Positions 1-11,226 of a stretch of 64,000 bases of DNA are shown here, piece after piece; the stretch's first letter is position 1; the number at the start of each line of letters is the position of its first letter. The stretch spans positions 90,009,181 to 90,073,180 of the forward strand of contig NC_044984.1 of NCBI RefSeq assembly GCF_008728515.1, written 5' to 3'. The notes beneath the pieces are model-generated. The model saw nothing but the letters and a program-made list of their open reading frames with translations. It ran no database searches and had not been told where the DNA came from. Position numbers and translations under genes: made by a program. The DNA is from Papio anubis. Lineage: Eukaryota > Chordata > Mammalia > Primates > Cercopithecidae.

Positions 1-44
1 AAGAGTGAAACTCTGTCTCTAAATAAATAAATAAATAAATAAAA
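1..44 (+). mobile_element. Alu 3' end, cut by window edge
   Basis: Only the last bases of the right arm (ctctgtctct) and an (AAAT)n tail are inside the window. Confidence 0.85.
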
Positions 45-48
45 GTGG

Positions 49-272
49 AGCTGGGGTTTCACCGTGTTGGCCAGGATGGTCTCGAGCTTTTGACCTTGCA
101 ATCCACCTGGCTCAACCTCCCAAAGTGCTGGGATTACAGGTGTGAGCCACCACGCCCATTTTGGATCTCACTATATTGTCCAGGCTGGTCTTGAACTCCT
201 GGGCTCAAATGATCCTCCTGCCTCGGCCTCCCAAAGTGTTAGGATTACAGGTGTGAGCCACCATGCCCAGCC
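49..272 (-). mobile_element. Two partial Alu pieces, head to tail
   Basis: Pieces 49-159 and 161-272 both read as the promoter-proximal part of an antisense Alu, ending in ccaccacgccc and ccatgcccagcc. The word aaaagtgg occurs at 41-48 and 273-280, possibly a target duplication around the pair. The T-rich tail is missing. Confidence 0.8.
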
Positions 273-689
273 AAAAGTGGTGAAACATTTTGAAGTAGAA
301 TTTCCTTCTGAAATTCTCTAGCACAGTGTTTCTAGGACTGGAAGAGGCCTGATAAAGTACAGGTCTGTAGTTGATCAGGACATTTTGAGCCCCTCTCATT
401 TCTTTCCCACTATACTGTCCTACCCTTGTAACAAGAAACTCACAGTTTCCTGAAGCAGCCCTTCTGTTTTAGAACCACTGTTGGTAACTTTTCCTATTGT
501 TCAGTGGAAATTAATCTTCCAGCCACTTCTTACTGACCCTGCAAGTGGTTAAAAGAACAATTTCAATAGATCTGAAATAAGACTTAGCCAATTTTCGTTG
601 TGTGTGATAGCCAAAGTGAATCTGTATGCTTTCTATTATTATGAATTTATAAATTACATTCTTAATACAGTAGTTATTTTTAATAATAC
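273..689. other. Unique DNA, no gene seen
   Basis: AT-rich sequence without a recognisable repeat, long ATG frame or RNA gene. Confidence 0.5.
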
Positions 690-994
690 TTTTTTTTTTT
701 TTTGAGACGGAGTCTGGCTCTGTCGCCCAGGCTGGAGTGCAGTGGCCAGATCTCAGCTCACTGCAAGCTCTGCCTCCCGGATTCACGCCATTCTCCTGCC
801 CCAGCCTCCCTCCTCAAGAGCTGGGACTGAGGCAGGCGCCTGGCCACCTCACTTCTGGCTAGTTTTTGTATTTTTAGTAGAGACGGGTTTCACCGTGTTA
901 GCCAGGATGGTCTTGATCTCCTGACTTTGTGATCCACCCGCCTCGCCTCCCAAAGTGCTGCTGGGATTACAGGCTTGACAACTGGCTACTGGCC
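690..994 (-). mobile_element. AluY-like element with many small indels
   Basis: Starts with T14 and gagacggagtc. The left end carries 'aggcttga', a variant I associate with Old World monkey AluY. Scattered small gains and losses (for example gtgctgctggg) are unusual for so young a type. Confidence 0.85.
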
Positions 995-1278
995 CTTTTT
1001 TTTTTTTTTGAGACAGAGTCTGCTCTGTCGCCCAGGCTGGAGGCAGTGGAAAGGGATCTCAGCTACCGTGTGCCCACGCTTATTCTCCTGCCTCAGCCTC
1101 CCTGAGTAGCTGGGAGACTACAGGCACCACCACCACTGGCTAATTTTTTTTTTTTTATATTTTAGTAGAGACGGGTTTGTTAGCCAGGATGGTCTCAACA
1201 TCTCTCCTGACCTCATCATCCCCACTGCTCTCTCCCCAAAGTGCTGGGATTACAGGCCTGAGCCACCGCACTCCAGCC
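995..1278 (-). mobile_element. Alu, indel-ridden, abutting its neighbours
   Basis: Complete in outline (T14, gagacagagtc, mid T-run near 1147-1158, left end near 1265), but with lost or gained short blocks such as ggaggcagtgg and gctgggagactac. The left end runs into text resembling the right arm (ctccagcctc). Confidence 0.85.
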
Positions 1279-1585
1279 TCCTCTTTTTTAGACAGAGTCT
1301 TGCTCTGTCTGCCGCTCAGGCTGGAGCTCAGTGGTGCGATCATGGCTCACTGCAGCTGCAGCCTTGACCTCCTGGGCTCAAGAGATCCTCTCCCACCTCA
1401 GCCTCCTGAGTAGCTGGGACCACAGTGGCCCATCACCATGCCCAGCTAATTTTTGAATTTTTTGTAGGAACAGAGTTTCGCCATGTTGCTCAGGCTGGTC
1501 TGGAGCTCCTGGGCTCAAGCGATCCTCCTGACTCAACCTCCCAAAGTGCTGTGATTACATACATATATGAGCCACTGTGCCTGGG
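1279..1585 (-). mobile_element. AluJ-like element
   Basis: J-type wording (gccttgacctcctgggctca) and a diverged left end with 'acatacatatatgagcc'. Third of three antisense Alus in a row. Confidence 0.85.
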
Positions 1586-1654
1586 CTAGTACATTGTATT
1601 TTATCTCACTCTCTCATCTCAGAGGGAGGCTGAGGTAATTTACACATATAGATA

Positions 1655-1850
1655 TGCACACACCCTATTTGTTGGACATTTACAATGTCCCTACTCCTTA
1701 CAACTTAGATTTTATTATCCCCATTTTACAGATGAGGAATCTGTGGTTAGATAACTCTTTAAAATCACTCAGCTACAAAGTAAAAATTCCCATGATGAAT
1801 GCCTTGGCTTTAAGTCCTTGCTTTTTTCACTGTAATATGCTGCGTGTCAG
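1655..1850 (+). mobile_element. MIR SINE relic
   Basis: Core match around 1712-1775: ttattatccccattttacag followed by atgaggaatctg, then a diverged 'actcagctacaaagtaa'. Ends are approximate. Confidence 0.7.
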
Positions 1851-2116
1851 ATCACATGGCGTATTTGTGGTAAAGTTAAGAAACTTCAGAAGGCCACAGA
1901 ACTAGTTTTGGAGCTGGAATGAGTTTTATAGTCTCTTGATTTTGTTCCTATTTGCTTGTATAGTTTGCTAGATGTTACTTGCTTGAAAAGAAGCATCAAT
2001 TGGGCTCATTTTGCCCCAAGTCCTTACAGTGGTGCCTGTTTGATCCTTTGATTTAAAGAGAAATTGATAGTACTTTTAAGACTGTATGGATGGCAAGCTA
2101 CTCCGAGGCTGGACTA

Positions 2117-2554
2117 TGTCCGGAGCTGCACGCCCCGGCCATAGCGAATAATAATTGACGATTAAAAACGCCTGAGCTTTATTCATTTCCACCTTACACC
2201 TCCTCCCTATCTTTGCCTTTTCCCCTGTATTAATACCTCATAAAAGATGGCGCTCTTCCTGCTTCTTCTTCACCTATTTTTCCCGCTCCCGCGAAAATTG
2301 CTACCTGACAGCGCAGGCGCCACATGACGTTCGACCAGAGAAACCAATACCTATCTGGCCACACCCTCCGCGATGAGATCATTTTCGCCTTGGCCCAACC
2401 CCTTCCCCTCCAAGTGTATATAAGGCACTGCATTACCGCCATTAAAAGAGACTTGATCAGAGCACTGTCTTGTCTCCATTTCTGGTATCTCTTGTTCCCC
2501 AAATTCCCACCCCCTCTTCCAGGGCCTGCAGTGACGATCCAGCGGGCCGGGATA
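2117..2554 (+). mobile_element. Solo LTR, betaretrovirus-like (SRV/SERV type)
   Basis: 438 bp opening TGTCCGG and closing CCGGGATA, near-inverted ends (the final CA appears mutated to TA). A perfect 6-bp target duplication, ggacta, lies at 2111-2116 and 2555-2560. A TATA box (tatataag) is at 2417-2424 and an attaaa polyadenylation-type signal at 2441, followed by R/U5-like text 'cttgtctccatttctgg'. Six-base duplications fit betaretroviruses. No internal viral gene remains, so this is the product of LTR-LTR recombination. The SRV/SERV assignment comes from remembered LTR features, not a search; an HML-type LTR is the alternative. A short frame inside it is not viral coding sequence. Confidence 0.75.
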
Positions 2555-2664
2555 GGACTACGTCTCTAGTTTCCTGAAAATGATTCCCCTCTAGGATTTA
2601 CAGTTTGCTGGCTTTTAAGACATAATAGAAAACACAATTCTCTCCTTAAGCCCTGCAAGTTCTT

Positions 2665-2963
2665 GGCTGGGCTCAGAGGCTCACACCTGTAATCCTAGCA
2701 CTTTGGGAGGCTGAGGCGGACGGGTAACAAGGTCAGGAGTTCAAGACCAGCCTGACCAACATGGTGAAATCTCGTCTCTACTAAAAATACAAAAATTAGC
2801 CTGGCATGGTGGTGTGCACCTGTAATCCCAGCTACTCAGGAGGCTGAGGCCGGAGACTCGCTTGAACCCGTAGGTTGCAGTGAGCCAAGATCACTTCGTT
2901 GCTCTCAAGCCTGGGTGACAGAGTGAGACAAGACTCTGGCTCAAAAAAAAAAAAAAAAAAAAA
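2665..2963 (+). mobile_element. Alu, full length
   Basis: From ggctgggctcagagg to A21. Imperfect target duplication cctgcaagttct / ccttacaagttct. Confidence 0.92.
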
Positions 2964-5125
2964 GCAGCCTTACAAGTTCTGAGGGGGACCAGTGCTAAGG
3001 CAAAAGGATATGGTCATTTTCCCAAAAGGTTAGGGAGAATAGTTAGGTACAAGGATACCTTACACCATCCTTAAATGGACAGATTTTTTTGCCAGATACT
3101 GTTAATAAGTCAGATTTAATTGATAGATGGGTAAGATCTGAAATAACAGTCAGTCAAAAACAAAGGCCTTTATTCTTCAAATCATCCTAAACTCCAAACT
3201 TCCCCCAAATGGCTTAAGTTCACATTAAAGCCCAAACCTTCCATTTCTAAAGGAACAGAAATATATCGCAGTTCCCCGATTTCTCTTTCCCTTCAACATT
3301 GCCTGTCCACTCAGTTTAGACTGTTCTGAACTATCAGGCTTCGGGGTGGTGGCAGGCTCTGCTCACCCCAAGCTTTCCATTTTGATCAGTTTAAGTCCCT
3401 AGGAGCCGACTGCCATCGGAAGGATGAGAAATTGTGAGCTCGCGCTGGGCTGCGGGGGAGGGGAGGGCTGGCCAGTGAGGACTCCTGTGTCTGGGGCTGG
3501 TCACCCAGCCTCAAACAAATCTGCATCACACTGGGGGGTCCCACCCCTTTTTCTATGTCAATGATCCCCATTTGTCCCAAGTGCCTAGGGTTTCAGGTCC
3601 TGGTGAGCCATTCTCATTTATCTTCCTTTTGTTTTCTGTCTTAACTGCTGACAATTATCATTTATTCTGTTCCTTTTAGCTTGGTGGTGAATGCTGAGGC
3701 TTTGCTAGCCTTTCAGTTCTGCCATTCAGCCTCTTTCTAAAAAAACACAAAAAACAAACTGGGGCTTACCAGTACCTTGATCTGTCTCTGACTAACAAGA
3801 TGTTTTAGAGTTGGAGGGATTTCTCAGTCCAGATTTTTCCTTGAATTTTCTTTGGTGTCAGAAAAGATTAAGAAAAAAAAGTTCTCTTCCAACGGTGGCT
3901 CTGAGTCAGATGGCCCTGAATCAGATTTCTCCCTTTTCTTTTAAACCTTTTTGAGGATCTTTCTGTCCTCAGCAGAATGCACACAATTTTAGAGGTTCAC
4001 AGACCTTCTCATCTTTTAAACCTTTTCGAGGATCTTTCTGTCCTCAGCAAAATGCACACAATTTTAGAGGCTCACAGACCTTCTGATACCCACGAATGTA
4101 CTGTCTGCACATTAGGATTCCTGCCTGCGCTAGCATACTTCTGGAGTTCTGGGATCTCATCTAGTGTGAAGGCATCAGTAGTGAATGTGGCTTTTGAGAT
4201 GGAATAATCTGATTTCCTCTCAGTTTTCCATAATTTTCATAAGCACTTTCAGCCTCATATGTCAGAAAATCTGGGAGCACTGTGTGCCATGGCATGGGAA
4301 TATGTAATTACTCTCCAACTGGCTCTCATACTTTCCTAGAACATCAACACCAACACTGTTAATCCGTAGCCTTTTTAGAGGAAGTGGAGCTCTGAAATTT
4401 CCATTCATTGCATGTGGCAGTAGAGTGACCTCTAGTGGACTTTCCTGGTAGTTTATAGAAAATTCTGGAATAAGGAGCTGTCATTGTGGGTGGAGGGACA
4501 GATTATTGAAATTAGATCTGCTGTTCAGTTATCCTGGACCCTGAAGTTTATTTGTATGCAAAAGGTCAGCTTCAATGCAACGTCTGCGGCAGTTGAGGGG
4601 GCTACATTTGAATGAAGCAAGATTCATCATTGTTTCAAAGTGGCTTCAAGAGACTCTGAGTACCCTGGAACTAACATTTCTCTAAAGAAAGACCAAGGAT
4701 TAGTTTATGAATACACCAACCCACTGAACTGATTTTGGGGGACAAGAAGTGGTCTCTTTGGAATAATAGGTAGTAAGAATAATTTGAAGTCATGATGTAC
4801 ATTTTAGGTAAAAGCAGTGGAGTGAATATTCCACATTTTATGTTCTGAGTGATGGGACTTTAGGTGGGAGGAAGAGAAGGAAGCTAATATTATTAAAGTT
4901 CCAGCTGAGGGCTAAACATTTATTTTAATCTTCATAAAAAGTCTGAGAGGTAGTTTTATTTTTAGTATCATGTCCAGCAAATAAATTATTGCATACGATT
5001 TGATGAATTCTCACAGGCTCTTCAATCAAGTGCTATAGGGACACGGGAATGCCGTGATTACCTGGGGAGAGATAAGGGGGAGAGGCAGCATCAGAAAGGA
5101 ATGAACATTTCTGTAGGCTATTGCG
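2964..5125. other. Repeat-poor unique DNA, no gene seen
   Basis: The longest Alu-free run of the first 20 kb. It holds the 75-bp tandem duplication listed separately. No ATG frame with recognisable protein features was found. Confidence 0.5.
3938..4087. repeat. 75-bp tandem duplication, two copies
   Basis: Units 3938-4012 and 4013-4087 both run from cttttaaacc through gaggatctttctgtcctcag and cacacaattttagagg to the agaccttct end. They differ at about four positions and abut directly with no mobile-element signature. Confidence 0.93.
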
Positions 5126-5275
5126 TTGTCCAGTAGAGTAACCACTAGCCATATGTGGCTATTTAAATTTAAATTCATTCAAATAAATTAAAAATTCAGT
5201 TCCTCAGTTGTACTAGCCACATTTGAAGTATGCAGTAGCCACGTGCAGCTAGTGGCTACTTTAATGGACAACACA
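5126..5275. mobile_element. Short hAT-type MITE (MER family)
   Basis: Outer ends are imperfect inverted repeats: ttgtccagtagagtaaccac on the left against the complement of gtggctactttaatggacaa on the right, around an AT-rich centre (aattaaaaattcagttcctc). I recognise the family text but not its exact name. Confidence 0.65.
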
Positions 5276-5314
5276 GGTCATTGTTGAAATGTCTTTAAAA
5301 AAATACTGGAGGGA

Positions 5315-5626
5315 GGCTGGGTGTGGTGGCTCACACCTATAATCCTAGCACTTTGGGAGGCTGAGGTAGGTGGATCACTTGAGGTCAGGAGTTTGAGACC
5401 AGCCTGGCCAACATGGTGAGACCCTGTCTCTACTAAAAATACAAAAGTTAGCTGGGTATTGTGGCGCGTGCCTGTAATCCCGCGCTGTTTGGGAGGCTGA
5501 GGCAGGAGAATTGCTTGAACCCTGGGGTTGGAGGTTGCAGTGAGCGGAGATCATGCCACTGCACTCCAGCGTGGGCAACAGAGTGAGACTCTGTTTCAAA
5601 AAAGAAAAAGAGAAAAAAAGAAAAAC
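5315..5626 (+). mobile_element. Alu, full length
   Basis: ggctgggtgtggtgg to an impure A-tail with scattered G (aaaaaagaaaaagag). Confidence 0.92.
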
Positions 5627-5821
5627 ATGCTGGGGGAAAGACTAGGTGTTTGTATTTATTAGATTGAGGGAGTACCCTGTCAAAAGCATAGTGGAGGAAT
5701 GAAACAGCCAAGGAACCACAAGCAGCTCTGTATGGCTAGAATCAGTACAATGTAGGCGTGTTCAGAGATAAAGTTCTCTTGGTTTCTTTCTATATTTCCA
5801 TTTACTTCTCAGTCTTTCTCT

Positions 5822-6117
5822 CTTTTTTTTCTTCTTTGAGACAGGGTCTCACTCTGTCACTCAGGTTAGAGTGCAGTGGCATAATGACAGCTCACTGCAG
5901 CCTCAACCTCCCGGCTTAAGTGATCCTCCTGCCTCAGCCTCCCAAGTAACTGGGACTATAGGCACACACCACCATGCCTGCTACTTAAATGTTTTTTTTT
6001 TTTTTGAGACAGGGTCTCCCTATGTTACCCAGGCTGGTCTTGGCCTCCTGGGCTGAAGGGATCCTCCCGCCTTGGCCTCCTGAAGTGCTGGGAGCACAAG
6101 CATGAGCCACTGCAATG
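5822..6117 (-). mobile_element. AluJ-like element
   Basis: Old copy: gacagctcactgcagcctcaa, mid-element T15 at about 5991-6005, diverged left end (gggagcacaagcatgagcc). Confidence 0.88.
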
Positions 6118-6132
6118 ACTTCAATTTCTTTT

Positions 6133-6462
6133 TTCTTTTCTTTTCTTTCTTTCTTTCTTTTTTTTTTTTTTTTTTTAATTTTAGACAGACTCTCTCTCTG
6201 TCGCTAGGCTGGAGTGTAATGGTGCCATCTTGGCTCACTGCAACCTCCGCCTCCCAGGTTCAAGTGATTCTCCTGTCTCAACCTCCCGAGTAGCTGGGAC
6301 TACAGGCTCGCACCACCTCGCCCAGCTAATTTTTTGTGTTTTTAGTAGAGACAGGGTTTCACTATGTTGGCCAGGATGGTCTTGATCTCTTGACCTTGTG
6401 ATTGGCCCACCTCGGCCTCCCAAAGTGCTGGGATTACAGGCATGAGCCACCACACCCAGCCT
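6133..6462 (-). mobile_element. AluS with clean target duplication
   Basis: Flanked by acttcaatttctttt (6118-6132) and acttcagtttctttt (6463-6477). The tail is a mixed CTTT/T tract at 6133-6176, followed by gacagactctctctctg. Confidence 0.95.
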
Positions 6463-6767
6463 ACTTCAGTTTCTTTTGAGGGCTTCTCTTCTACCTACTT
6501 CTGAGTTCTTCCTGTAGCTTAGGGCTGTGTGTAGCTCCTCTCTCTGCTTTCTGTACACTCTTTCTGAGGGCCGTCACTCATATGCTTACCTGACTGCTTC
6601 CATTACCATCTCTATGCTGACTTCCAAATTCCTATCTCCAGTCTAAATCAATTTTCTTTGTTTCTCTTTTCTCTGCCCAGCTTTAATCTTGTATTGATCT
6701 TTGTCTTTATTTCATTCTTTGTACTCTTTTTGGCATTCTTATTCAAATCAATAGTAACTGACTCTTA

Positions 6768-7073
6768 GGCTGAGCACCGTGGCTCACATCTGTAATCCCA
6801 GCACTGTGGGAGGCCAAAATGGGCAGATTGCTTGAGTATAGGAGTTTGAGACCAGCCTGGCCAACACGGTGAAACCCCGTCTCTACTAAAAATACAAACA
6901 TTAGCAGGGTGGTGGCGCACACTGTGGTCCCAGCTATGGGATGAGGCATGAGAGTCTCTGGAACCCAGGAGGTGAAGGTTATAGTGAGTTGAGATCGTGC
7001 CGCTGTACTCCAGCCTGGGCAACAGAGTGATACCCTGTCTCAAAAAATAAGAAATAAATAAAAATAAATAAAA
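6768..7073 (+). mobile_element. Alu, full length
   Basis: ggctgagcaccgtgg to an (AAAT)n-like tail. A loose duplication, actgactct / gctgattct, flanks it. The right arm has lost a few bases (ctatgggatgaggcatgag). Confidence 0.9.
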
Positions 7074-7110
7074 AATAGCTGATTCTCTCTCTCCCCCCAC
7101 CCCCTCCAAA

Positions 7111-7200
7111 GAGACAGAATTTTGCTCTGTCGCCCAGGCTGGCCTCAACTCCTGGGCTCAAATGATCCTTCCACCTCAGCCTCTCGAGTAGTTGAGACTA
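7111..7200 (-). mobile_element. Alu fragment, internally deleted
   Basis: gagacagaattttgctctg joined directly to cctcaactcctgggctc, so the right-arm box is fused to downstream Alu text. Confidence 0.75.
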
Positions 7201-7214
7201 TGACTTTCAAATTT

Positions 7215-8375
7215 ATTATCTCTAGTCTAGATGGGTTTTTTTGAACTTTAGACCTTTGTATAAAACACTTGACATCTTCATTTGGATGACTCCATAGGCG
7301 CCTCAAACCTAAAACTAATATGTCCAAAATTGGATTCATCATCTCTCCACCATGCCCAAAATAACATCTTCCTCCTCGGTTCCCATCTTGAAGAATGGTA
7401 GCACCACATCCTGAGTTGTTGAAGTCAGAAACCTGGAGGCCATTCAAGCTGCCTTCTGTCTCTTCCTCACTCCTCCCTCCTCCATCCACTCTATCACCAG
7501 GTCTTATTGGTTCTACCTTTAAATATCTGTTCACAGGCTTTCAGTCTTGCCTCTCATCCACAAGCCATTCTCCATTGAACCGCTAGAGTGACTTTCTGAA
7601 ACACAAATCTGATTAAGTTATTCTCTCAGTTAAACCTACTGAATGACCTTTAGGACTAACTCCAGACACCTTTAGCTGAGTTCCAGGCCTTTATGATTCT
7701 ATCCTTGCCTACCTTTCCAGTCCTAATTCTTTCTCCTCTTCTCACATCAAGATCACCTCTTTTCTGAGCCTTTGCATATGCTGTTCCCTCTGCTTGGAAC
7801 ATCCCCCTCCTTTCTTTGGCTGATGCGCCACTCATCCTTCAGCTCTGAACCAAGGTGTAAAGCCCCCTAAGACAGTTTTCCATTCCTTTCCAGGACATAG
7901 TAGGCTATGAGAACTACAAGGGCAAAAACCAGGTCTGTTTGGTTCAGCATTTTTTTTTTCTTTTTGAGCCAGAATCTCACTCTGTTGCCCAGGCTGGAGT
8001 GGCACGATCTCAGCTCACTGCAACCTCCACCTCCAGGATTCAAGTGATTCTCCTGCCTCAATCTCCTGAGTCTCTGGGATTACAGGTGGACACCACCATG
8101 CCCAGCTAATTTTTGTATTTTCGTAGAGATGGGGTTTCACCATATTGGTCAGGCTGGTCTTGAACTCCTGACCTCAGGTGTTCCACCTGCCTTGGCCTGC
8201 CAAAGTGCTGGGATTACAGGCAGGAGTCACCGCGCCTGGCCTTGGTTCAGCATTTTATCCCCAGTGATCAGCACAGTGTCTGGAGCACAAAAGATGCTCT
8301 CGTATAAATATTTATGTAATATAATGTTTATGCAAAAAGAAATATTTGTTGGATAGATGCATGAATGAAAAAAAA
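7215..8375 (+). mobile_element. L2 LINE 3' part, split by an Alu
   Basis: L2 phrases in order: agcctttgcatatgctgttc, cctctgcttggaacatcccc, catccttcagctctgaacc, then after the Alu 'cagcacagtgtctggagcac' and a tail like 'atatttgttggatagatgcatgaatga'. The 5' limit is uncertain. Confidence 0.75.
7955..8241 (-). mobile_element. Alu inserted in L2
   Basis: Perfect 15-bp duplication ttggttcagcatttt at 7940-7954 (within one base) and 8242-8256 dates this after the L2. Confidence 0.95.
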
Positions 8376-8536
8376 GGCCAGACTGGGATTTTATGCTATG
8401 CTACAGCATCTAGGGTTTTTTTTCTTATAACTGATAGGAGCTAGTGAAGGATTTTAAGTGGGAAAGCAACATAAACATTTGCCTTTTGGGAAAGTCCCCA
8501 AGTGATGCAGATTGTGACTGGGATGGGGAGGAGGGC

Positions 8537-8785
8537 TGGAAGCTGAGATGGGAGGATCCCTTGAGGCCAGGAGTTGGAGACCAGCCAGAGAAACATAGCA
8601 AGACTCCATCTCTACAATAAATTTAAAAATTATCTGAATATGGTGACTTGCACCTGTAGTCCCAGCCACTCAGAGGCTGAGATGGGAGGATTGCTTGACC
8701 TCCAGAGGTTGAGGCTACAGTAAGCTGTGATCGTGCCACTGCACTCCAGCCTGGGTGACAGAGAAAGTCCCTGTCTCAAATAAAA
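8537..8785 (+). mobile_element. AluJ-like, 5' truncated
   Basis: Begins at ggaagctgagatgggagg, so about the first 40 bases are missing. The right arm ends gtctcaaataaaag. Confidence 0.88.
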
Positions 8786-8908
8786 GCTAACCAGCAATGA
8801 TGTAGTAATGACACTGGCACTTGTACAGAATACATCATGAATCATGTAGAAAACAAGTACTGCCATAAGTGAATGGTCAAACTGTGTACATCTGGGAGAT
8901 CTGATATC

Positions 8909-9240
8909 TTTTCTGTTTTTTGGAGATGGAATCTCGCTCTGTTGCCTAGGCTGGAGTGCAGTGGCGTGATCTCAGCTCACTGCAACCTCCAACTCCCAGG
9001 TTCAAGCGATTCTCTTGCCTCAGCCTCCAGAGTAGCTGGGATTACAGGCACGCATCAGCATGCCCAGCTAATTTTTGTATTTTTTAGAGAGTACCACCAT
9101 GCCGGCTAATTTTTGTATTTTTTAGAGACAGGGTTTTGTCATATTGGCCAGAATGGTCTAGAGCTCCTGACCTCAGGTGATCTGCTCACCTCGGCCTCCC
9201 AAAGTGCTGGGATTATAGGTGTGAGCTACTGCACCTGGCC
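8909..9240 (-). mobile_element. Alu with internal duplication
   Basis: The block catgcc...ggctaatttttgtattttttagaga occurs twice, near 9059-9089 and 9100-9126, lengthening the element. Confidence 0.92.
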
Positions 9241-9523
9241 TGACTTCCAAATTTCTAACTGGATGAATGAGTGATTCACAAATACTTGAGAGGGTCTGGA
9301 GGAGGAAGTCACAACTAAAGTTAATGGATTCTGTTTGGAAGAGGGTAAATCTGGTTACTGCTAGGTTATCCAGGTGAACCTAATAGGCAAGAGGTTAGAA
9401 TTGAAGATAGAGATTTTGTCATTAGTGTAAGAGAGGTACTTGAAAAATACTAGTGAAGGTGAGAGATCACTCAGTGACAAGATAAGAAAGTCAATGATGG
9501 AAATTTAGGGGATACTGACTTTT

Positions 9524-10108
9524 TTTTTTTTTTTTTTTTTGAGACGGAGTGTCGCTCTGTCGCCTAGGCTGGAGTGCAGTGGTGCTATCTCAGCTCACTG
9601 CAACCTCCACCTCCTGGGCTCAAGGATTATAAGTGTGCACCACCACTCCCGGCTAATTTTTGTATTTTTGTTTGTTTGTTTGTTTGTTTTTAGACAGAGT
9701 CTCGCTCTGTCGCACAGGCTGGAGTGCAGTGGTGCTATCTCGGCTCACTGCAAGCTCCGCCTCCCGGGTTCACGCCATTCCCCTGCCTCAGTCTCCAGAG
9801 TAGCTGGGACTACAGGTGCCGCTACCGTGCCTGGCTAAGGTTTTGTATTTTTAGTAGAGACAGGGTTTCACCGTGTTAGCCAGAATGGTCTCGATCTCCT
9901 GACCTGGTGATCCGCCTGCCTCGGCCTCCCAAAGTGCTGGGATTACAGGTGTGAGTCACCGTGCCTGGCCAATTTTTGCATTTTTAATAGAGACGAGGTT
10001 TCACCATGTTGGCCAAGCTGGTCTTGAAATTCTGAGCTCAAGTGATCCACCCACCTTGGTCCCACAAAGTGCTGGGATTACAGGCGTGAGCCACCGTGTC
10101 TGGCCAGT
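9524..10108 (-). mobile_element. Outer Alu carrying a nested AluY
   Basis: Outer duplication gatactgactttt at 9511-9523 and 10109-10121. Its halves are 9524-9669 and 9986-10108. A block is also missing near 9622, where 'gggctcaaggattataag' skips Alu text. Confidence 0.95.
9670..9970 (-). mobile_element. AluY nested inside an Alu
   Basis: Tail is (GTTT)n. It split the host Alu at aatttttgtattttt (9655-9669), repeated as aatttttgcattttt at 9971-9985. Y-type wording: ctcactgcaagctccgcc. Confidence 0.95.
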
Positions 10109-10145
10109 GATACTGACTTTTGTTTTAAGATATTTTTAAAAATGT

Positions 10146-10440
10146 GGCCGGACACAGTGGCTCACGCCTGTAATCCCAGCACTTTGGGAGGCCGAGGTGG
10201 GCTGATTGCTTGAGCTCAGGAGCTGAAGACCAGCCTGGGCAACATGGCGAAACCCTGTCTACGAAAAATACAAAAAAATAGCTGGGTGTGGTGGCCCCTG
10301 CCAGTGGTCCCAGTTACTCGGGAGGCTGAGGTAGGAGGATCGCTTAAGCCTGAGGGGTAGAGGCTGCAGTGAGCCAAGATGGCGCCATTGCACTCCAGCC
10401 TGGGTGACAGAGTGAGATCCTGTCTCAAACAAATAAAATA
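10146..10440 (+). mobile_element. Alu, full length
   Basis: ggccggacacagtggctcac to gtctcaaacaaataaaat. J/S-like (ttgcttgagctcaggagctg). Confidence 0.92.
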
Positions 10441-10455
10441 CAATTTAACAACTCT

Positions 10456-10767
10456 GTTTTTATTTTTATTTATTTATTTATTTTGAGATGGAGTTTAGCT
10501 CTTGTTCCCAGGCTGGAGTTCAATGTCGTGATCTAGGCTCACTGCAACCTCCACCTCCCAGGTTCAAGCGACTCTCCTGCCTCAGCCTCCCGAGTAGCTG
10601 GGATTACAGGTGCCTGCCACCATGCTTGGCTAATTTTTTAGTTTTAGTAGAGATGGGGTTTTAGCATGTCGGCCAGGCTGATCTGGAACTCCTGACCTCA
10701 GGTGATCTGCCCACCTCAGCTTCCCAAAGTGCTGGGATTACAGGCGTGAGCCACCGCACCCAGTCAC
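10456..10767 (-). mobile_element. Alu, full length
   Basis: (TTTA)n tail, then gagatggagtttagctcttg. Short flanking match aactct at 10450 and 10769. Confidence 0.92.
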
Positions 10768-10768
10768 C

Positions 10769-11215
10769 AACTCTTTATTGAGTATCTTCTGTGTGCAAGG
10801 CACTGTGCGTCATAGTGTGTCTACGTGTATGTAGGTGGGGCAATGAGATTATAAGGAAATGAAAGTTTCTTAATCTTTTAGTCTCTGTCTTTGTTTTTCT
10901 CTCCCACCCTAACTCGGTACCTTTTATCCAACCCAACTCAACAACCAGAAAAAAAGACAAGATCCATTCACGTATATTGCCCAGGCTGTGTCCACCCTGG
11001 TTCCTTTTCTTGCTCTAGGTAATGTTTCCTGCCATTTGAACTTGCACTGATCTTGATTACCCCAAATGAATTCTTAGAACTCTTTAAGAACTTGGACTTT
11101 TACCTTTCAGAATGTTCTTACTCCTAGATGCTTTGAGGAAGATACCCTGCTCCAGCTCTGGTCATGAGGAACCAAACCCTGGCAGCAACTGGCTCATTCT
11201 TACAGTGGGGAACAG
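10769..11215. other. Unique DNA with a faint MIR/L2-like start
   Basis: ttattgagtatcttctgtgtgcaaggcactg at about 10775-10805 resembles a MIR or L2 phrase. The rest is unassigned and shows no gene. Confidence 0.4.
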
Positions 11216-11226
11216 CTGGTTTGGAC

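Noticed and set aside
2324..2569. 81-codon frame in the solo LTR
   Set aside because: Lies across promoter and R/U5 signals of an LTR, not a viral gene.
7145..7534. 129-codon minus-strand frame
   Set aside because: Antisense reading of an L2 relic running into an Alu fragment.
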